Origin: an uncultured Eubacteriales bacterium
GTDB lineage: Bacteria > Bacillota > Clostridia > Lachnospirales > Anaerotignaceae
Length of the DNA: 8,741 bases
Assembly: GCA_934256695.1 (NCBI GenBank)
Contig: CAKQPE010000081.1
Span: forward strand, 1-8,741
Direction of reading: 5' to 3'
Part shown: one piece after another, positions 5,753-8,741 of the stretch
Layout of the letters: every line of letters starts with the position of its first letter
Numbering within the stretch: the first letter of the stretch is position 1
Position numbers and translations under genes: made by a program
Notes under the pieces: model-generated
Database searches by the model: none
The model's input: the letters and a program-made list of their open reading frames with translations, nothing else
What the model was told of the DNA's origin: nothing

Positions 5753-5980
5753 TTACGCTGCTTTGTTAAAATCAATTACGGATATTTCCTGCATAAGACA
5801 TTTTGCGGAATTAACCAGTCGTTCAAGCTGTTCCGCAACTTCATCTGTATAATATTTTTCTCCGCATTGTTCGCATTCTTCACAAGGAACATTTTTAATA
5901 ACAATAATACAATTATTATAATTAACAACATGTGTCGTTGTTGATTTTTTCATTGTTTTACATTTACAGTAAATACACAT
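5753..5980 (-). CDS. YgiT-type zinc-finger protein, probable antitoxin
   Basis: A 75-residue protein with a zinc-binding pattern Cys2-x2-Cys5 near the start and Cys36-x2-Cys39 (CEQCGEKYY) before a helix (TDEVAEQLERLVNSAK). This is the N-terminal MqsA/YgiT zinc-finger arrangement without the C-terminal HTH of full-length MqsA (about 131 residues). In related pairs this protein neutralises the partner and may regulate the operon, but the lack of an HTH makes direct DNA binding uncertain. The ATG at 5980 is chosen because AAGGAG (5994-5989) lies 8 nt upstream, inside the last codons of the DUF4258 gene; the TTG at 5986 would be only 2 nt from it. Two nucleotides separate it from the upstream stop, so translation is probably coupled. 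Extra cysteines at 7 and 33 are of unknown role. Confidence 0.8.
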   Translation of the reverse strand: MCIYCKCKTMKKSTTTHVVNYNNCIIVIKNVPCEECEQCGEKYYTDEVAEQLERLVNSAKCLMQEISVIDFNKAA

Positions 5981-5982
5981 AA

Positions 5983-6294
5983 TCAATTCTCCTTTCTTGT
6001 TTTTAAATCGTCTTCAAATTTTTCTTTATTTGGAAAATATGCAGTTATTATATAAACATATTCTCCGTCACTGCCTGCCACAACATGAATAACTTTTTCT
6101 TTTATCGTATATCCAAATATTAAACAGCTTGGATACGGAAAATCATTCGGGTAATCCTCTATAATTTCTCCGTTAAGTATGCAGTTTTTAACATCGGCAC
6201 GGCTTATATCGCGTTCCTGCATACGTTCAAAACAATGTACCGACCATTTAATTTTAGACATATTCAGAAATTTTTTCAAATCTTCTATATTCAA
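5983..6294 (-). CDS. DUF4258 protein, probable toxin of a toxin-antitoxin pair
   Basis: A 103-residue protein. The stretch 16-30 (KWSVHCFERMQERDI) with His20, Arg24 and Arg28, then GEIIEDYPNDFPYPSCLIFGYT at 42-63, HVVAG at 70-74 and YVYIITAYFPNKEKFEDD at 79-96 match the DUF4258 family. These proteins are commonly found next to YgiT-type zinc-finger proteins and are regarded as candidate toxins; a biochemical activity is not established to my knowledge. The conserved His and Arg residues would be candidates for RNA binding or cleavage, which is inference. The start is a TTG at 6294 with AAGGAG (6309-6304) 9 nt upstream; the first in-frame ATG (6261) is too far from that site but would keep the domain intact. 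It is first in the operon, with toxin before antitoxin. Confidence 0.78.
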   Translation of the reverse strand: MNIEDLKKFLNMSKIKWSVHCFERMQERDISRADVKNCILNGEIIEDYPNDFPYPSCLIFGYTIKEKVIHVVAGSDGEYVYIITAYFPNKEKFEDDLKTRKEN

Positions 6295-6330
6295 TTTTAA
6301 ATTCTCCTTAAAAACACTTAATTTAAAATT

Positions 6331-6360
6331 ATTATACTATATTTTATCCTTAATCAACAA
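6331..6360 (-). promoter_or_regulatory. Promoter candidate for the DUF4258/zinc-finger pair
   Basis: The minus strand reads TTGTTG (6360-6355), an 18-bp spacer and a perfect TATAAT (6336-6331), about 37 nt before the toxin-like start. An overlapping TTGATT (6357-6352) gives a 15-bp spacer. This promoter may also supply aroC downstream. No operator palindrome was recognised around it. Confidence 0.55.
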
Positions 6361-6422
6361 ATTTATTTTATTTTTATATATAATCAATTTATTAAATATT
6401 ATTAACAAATCCACTGCTGTTG

Positions 6423-6452
6423 TTGACATAAATTTGCTTTTTGGGCTATTAT
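6423..6452 (+). promoter_or_regulatory. Sigma-A-type promoter for the SGNH gene
   Basis: A perfect -35 TTGACA (6423-6428) is followed after 18 bp by TATTAT (6447-6452), five of six matches to the -10. Transcription would start near 6459 and give a leader of about 38 nt ending in the strong ribosome site GGGAGG (6483-6488). It is divergent from the toxin-antitoxin promoter in a 202-nt AT-rich gap; the 60 nt between the two promoters show nothing else. Confidence 0.72.
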
Positions 6453-6496
6453 TGTATATTAGAGTTAATAAAAATATTTATCGGGAGGAATAAAAA

Positions 6497-8566
6497 ATGA
6501 AAAAATCCGCTATAACGGCAGCTCTTTTATTATCGGCTGTTTTTACGGTAAATACATATGCCGCTTTCAGTGTAGAAGGTGCTTTTAAATCAACAAGACC
6601 AAACACGGCATACAACATAAATCCTTACAATATATCCACAATACAGGGTGTAGGGGAAGGAAATAAATTTGATTTATATACATCCGAGGGAATTGTTTCT
6701 CTGCCTCTTGATTACCCTCTATACAGACTTAACGGTGAATATACTGATAAAATTGCTTACCGTGACGGAAAATGGGGAGTGGAAAGAAACGTAGGAATAA
6801 AAGTCTTTGACGGAAGCGAGGACTGGAGTTTATACAACAAAACCGCATTTAAAAACGACAATACTACTATTTTCACCTGTTCTTTCGGCGAAAATCCGCC
6901 AAGAGTAAATAACGGTGTTTCAACACATTTTGATGTCTATAACTTCAAAACCATGAAAACAACTCGCTATGACGGAATATCCTTCGGAGAAACAACCGAC
7001 ACAATTCTTATGAGAATAATGAATGTTCGTAATGTAAAAACCGTTGACGCTCTTAAAACATATCTTAAAGCACAGTACGATAACGGTACTCCTGTAAAGC
7101 TTATGTACTGTATGGATAAGCCGTCATTTACTCCTTTTGATGCTGACATTCAGAAAAAGCTTAATGCGGCAGATCCTTCCAAACTGGGATATGTAGACAA
7201 AAACTGTATGGGGATAAAGTTTGAATCAGCAAAAAAAGCCGATACAAAATATTTTACGGCAGAAAACAGCGGTAACGATGAAATGAACGCCTTTTTAAGT
7301 ACCGTTAAAAGTACAAAAGTATTTAACTCTGCCGATGACAAAGAGTTTTTTGTAAGCGGAATATATCCTGAAAGAAGCAAAATTACATTTGTAATATCAG
7401 ATGAAAAAGGAAACAAATATAAGTCGGAATTAAAGTTTGTTGACTCCGATTTTATAAACTCCAAAAACACAGAGCTTGAATTTTCTTCGGAAAACGAAAA
7501 CTGTAATGAAATAATAAAGCTCTATGCTGCTTTAAATCTATACAAAGCCCCTGTAGATAAAGTCGAAGGCTTTGACTACAGCAAAACAGGCATAAACAAA
7601 AGCTGTATAGCAAAAAAAGAAGCTGTTGTTCCAAGCACAATATATACCCTTCCAAACGGAACAATAGACTTTAACAATGCCCTTCTCAACTGCGGAAGCT
7701 CTTTCGGCAATATAATCGAGGTTAAAGACGAAAACGGAAATGTTGTATCAAAGGACGGACGAGTAAAAATAAAAGAAGAAGGCACATACGATTACAGCCT
7801 TTTTATTGATAACGTAAAATACGGTGAAAGTGAAATTATATGCACTTCACCTGATGACAATATTCTCGAAAACAGAAAAATAATGTTCCTCGGTGACAGT
7901 CTTATCAATCAGGATTTATACACAGAATATTTTACAAAGATTGCCGAAAATAAAGACATGGTTCTTTATGGCACAAGAGGAAAAGAAGGCAGCAAGCACG
8001 AAGGCAGAGGCGGCTGGTCAGCTTATGACTACTGCAATGTTCAGAATAAATACGGTTATGAAAATCCATTTTTAAATACCGAAGGAAAATTTGATTTCGG
8101 ATATTATATGAAAAACAATAAGCTTGACGGTATTGATTATGTGGTTATAAATCTCGGCATAAACGATATAAATCTTGCCGATCACAACAGCCATGAGGAA
8201 ATACTTTCAAACTTTGACGAAATAATAAACAGCATTAAATCATACAACAAAGACATTAAAATAATATGGAACGTACCTCTTATGCTTTTTGATGCAGACG
8301 GAACAAAGACAGCCAAAAACGACCGTCTTGAATTTGTAAAGACCATGAACGAACATTTCAAAAACTCAGATGAAAACGGTGTTTATATTGACCCTGTTTA
8401 TATGAATATCGACTCTTTCGGTGATTTTAAATTTACTCTCAAACAGATAGATGAATTTAATCAGGACAGTGCCATGACAGTTACCGATACAACACACCCT
8501 AACAACGGCGGATACGAGGCCCTTGCCAGAGCAACATATGCATTTATACAGAACGAGGTTGAATAA
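6497..8566 (+). CDS. Secreted multidomain SGNH/GDSL hydrolase with phage-tail-like N-terminal region
   Basis: A 689-residue exported protein. Residues 1-22 are a signal peptide (KK, hydrophobic core, cleavage near NTYA-AF). Residues about 57-225 (YPLYRLNGEYTDKIAYRDG, KWGVERNVGIKVFDGSEDW, then ALKTYLKAQYDNGTPVKLMY) resemble a module I recognise from phage tail and baseplate proteins. Residues about 375-450 look like an Ig-type beta domain. The C-terminal 455-689 is an SGNH hydrolase: FLGDS with nucleophile Ser468, HEGRGGWS at 501-508, NLGIND at 552-557 supplying the oxyanion-hole Asn556, and DTTHPN with Asp664 and His667. SGNH enzymes remove acyl groups from sugars, lipids or peptides; the substrate here is unknown. 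The start has GGGAGG 8 nt upstream. No anchor or LPxTG motif is seen, so free secretion is likely. It is monocistronic and followed by repeat copy C. Confidence 0.87.
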   Translation: MKKSAITAALLLSAVFTVNTYAAFSVEGAFKSTRPNTAYNINPYNISTIQGVGEGNKFDLYTSEGIVSLPLDYPLYRLNGEYTDKIAYRDGKWGVERNVGIKVFDGSEDWSLYNKTAFKNDNTTIFTCSFGENPPRVNNGVSTHFDVYNFKTMKTTRYDGISFGETTDTILMRIMNVRNVKTVDALKTYLKAQYDNGTPVKLMYCMDKPSFTPFDADIQKKLNAADPSKLGYVDKNCMGIKFESAKKADTKYFTAENSGNDEMNAFLSTVKSTKVFNSADDKEFFVSGIYPERSKITFVISDEKGNKYKSELKFVDSDFINSKNTELEFSSENENCNEIIKLYAALNLYKAPVDKVEGFDYSKTGINKSCIAKKEAVVPSTIYTLPNGTIDFNNALLNCGSSFGNIIEVKDENGNVVSKDGRVKIKEEGTYDYSLFIDNVKYGESEIICTSPDDNILENRKIMFLGDSLINQDLYTEYFTKIAENKDMVLYGTRGKEGSKHEGRGGWSAYDYCNVQNKYGYENPFLNTEGKFDFGYYMKNNKLDGIDYVVINLGINDINLADHNSHEEILSNFDEIINSIKSYNKDIKIIWNVPLMLFDADGTKTAKNDRLEFVKTMNEHFKNSDENGVYIDPVYMNIDSFGDFKFTLKQIDEFNQDSAMTVTDTTHPNNGGYEALARATYAFIQNEVE

Positions 8567-8570
8567 AAAA

Positions 8571-8667
8571 ACAAAGATCTTGGGGCGTTGCCCCAATACC
8601 CTACAATTTTTTGAAAAAACTTGAGTAAAACTTTCAAAAAACTACCGTGACTTTGTCACGGTAGTTT
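8571..8667 (+). repeat. Triple-hairpin repeat, copy C (after the SGNH gene)
   Basis: It begins 5 nt after the SGNH stop codon. H1 pairs 8580-8586 with 8590-8596 (TTGGGGC, loop GTT, GCCCCAA), identical to copy A. H2 pairs 8604-8611 with 8616-8623; relative to copy A two C-G pairs have become T-A pairs and one pair is a T-C mismatch. H3 pairs 8639-8651 with 8655-8667 (AAACTACCGTGAC, loop TTT), a 13-bp perfect stem. The order, spacing and AT-rich linker between H2 and H3 match copies A and B. Confidence 0.78.
8639..8667 (-). terminator. 13-bp hairpin, best read as a minus-strand terminator
   Basis: The stem AAACTACCGTGAC pairs perfectly with 8655-8667. On the minus strand it is followed by a six-T run (GGTAGTTTTTTG), whereas on the plus strand only three T's follow. 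It therefore fits better as an end signal for something entering from the right edge, although it would also be the first strong hairpin with some T's met by the SGNH transcript. Bases 8648-8657 could instead pair with 8677-8686. Confidence 0.5.
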
Positions 8668-8695
8668 CAGACTGTAGACAAAGTTATTTTATAAA

Positions 8696-8740
8696 GCGGA
8701 AGGGTTCGGGAAACGAATGGGTTTCCCGAATGGAATCCGC
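8696..8740. repeat. Long GC-rich hairpin at the right edge
   Basis: The arms 8705-8714 (TTCGGGAAAC) and 8721-8730 pair perfectly around a 6-nt loop, and an outer stem 8696-8700 with 8736-8740 (GCGGA / TCCGC) closes it across an internal loop of 4 and 5 nt. It is GC-rich compared with its surroundings. It is not followed by a T run inside the window. It may be the edge of another repeat or mobile element; the window ends one base later. Confidence 0.45.
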
Positions 8741-8741
8741 A

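Noticed and set aside
6179..6493. 104-codon plus-strand reading frame opposite the DUF4258 gene
   Set aside because: It overlaps the well-supported toxin-like gene and then AT-rich promoter DNA; the protein is a run of hydrophobic and Asn/Ile/Leu residues expected by chance.

Overview
The window looks like chromosomal DNA from a low-GC, Gram-positive, probably spore-forming anaerobe of the class Clostridia. The grounds are the AT-rich sequence with AAGGAG-type ribosome binding sites, a SpoIIM-type sporulation protein directly upstream of a XerD recombinase, and protein sequences that read like those of gut Clostridia. No rRNA, tRNA, CRISPR array or intact insertion sequence was seen. The assignment is inference from gene content; GC was judged by eye.

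Layout. Everything from 146 to 6294 is read on the minus strand. In order of transcription from the right: a two-gene toxin-antitoxin-like pair (DUF4258 protein 6294-5983, YgiT-type zinc-finger protein 5980-5753); aroC chorismate synthase (5727-4624) 25 nt later; a spoIIM-like gene (4575-3997) whose ribosome binding site is buried in an RNA hairpin; xerD (3796-2912) with its own good promoter; a 259-nt hairpin-rich spacer; apbE lipoprotein flavin transferase (2652-1648) with an IclR-family regulator (1628-855) in the same operon; and a COG2316-like HD-domain hydrolase (736-146) ending before a 21-bp perfect inverted repeat. On the plus strand, divergent from the toxin-antitoxin pair, is one large secreted protein (6497-8566) with its own consensus-like promoter. 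It ends in an SGNH/GDSL esterase domain and begins with a region resembling modules of phage tail proteins.

How the genes relate. aroC, spoIIM and xerD are housekeeping or developmental genes (aromatic biosynthesis, forespore engulfment, chromosome dimer resolution). The toxin-antitoxin pair sits just ahead of them and may share a transcript with aroC. ApbE would attach FMN to an extracytoplasmic partner not present in this window. The SGNH protein is probably exported and de-esterifies an unknown substrate.

The most interesting structure is non-coding. Three copies of a repeat of about 95-105 nt (2666-2756 plus, 2914-2811 minus, 8571-8667 plus) each carry three hairpins in a row. Several stem positions differ between copies while pairing is kept, which points to conserved RNA structure. 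Two copies form an inverted pair filling the apbE-xerD spacer. A possible fourth copy is cut by the left edge. The second signal is the spoIIM leader: a hairpin with one G-U pair, possible only in the minus-strand RNA, covers the Shine-Dalgarno sequence, and a weak sporulation-sigma-like -10 lies where transcripts would lose the 5' arm.
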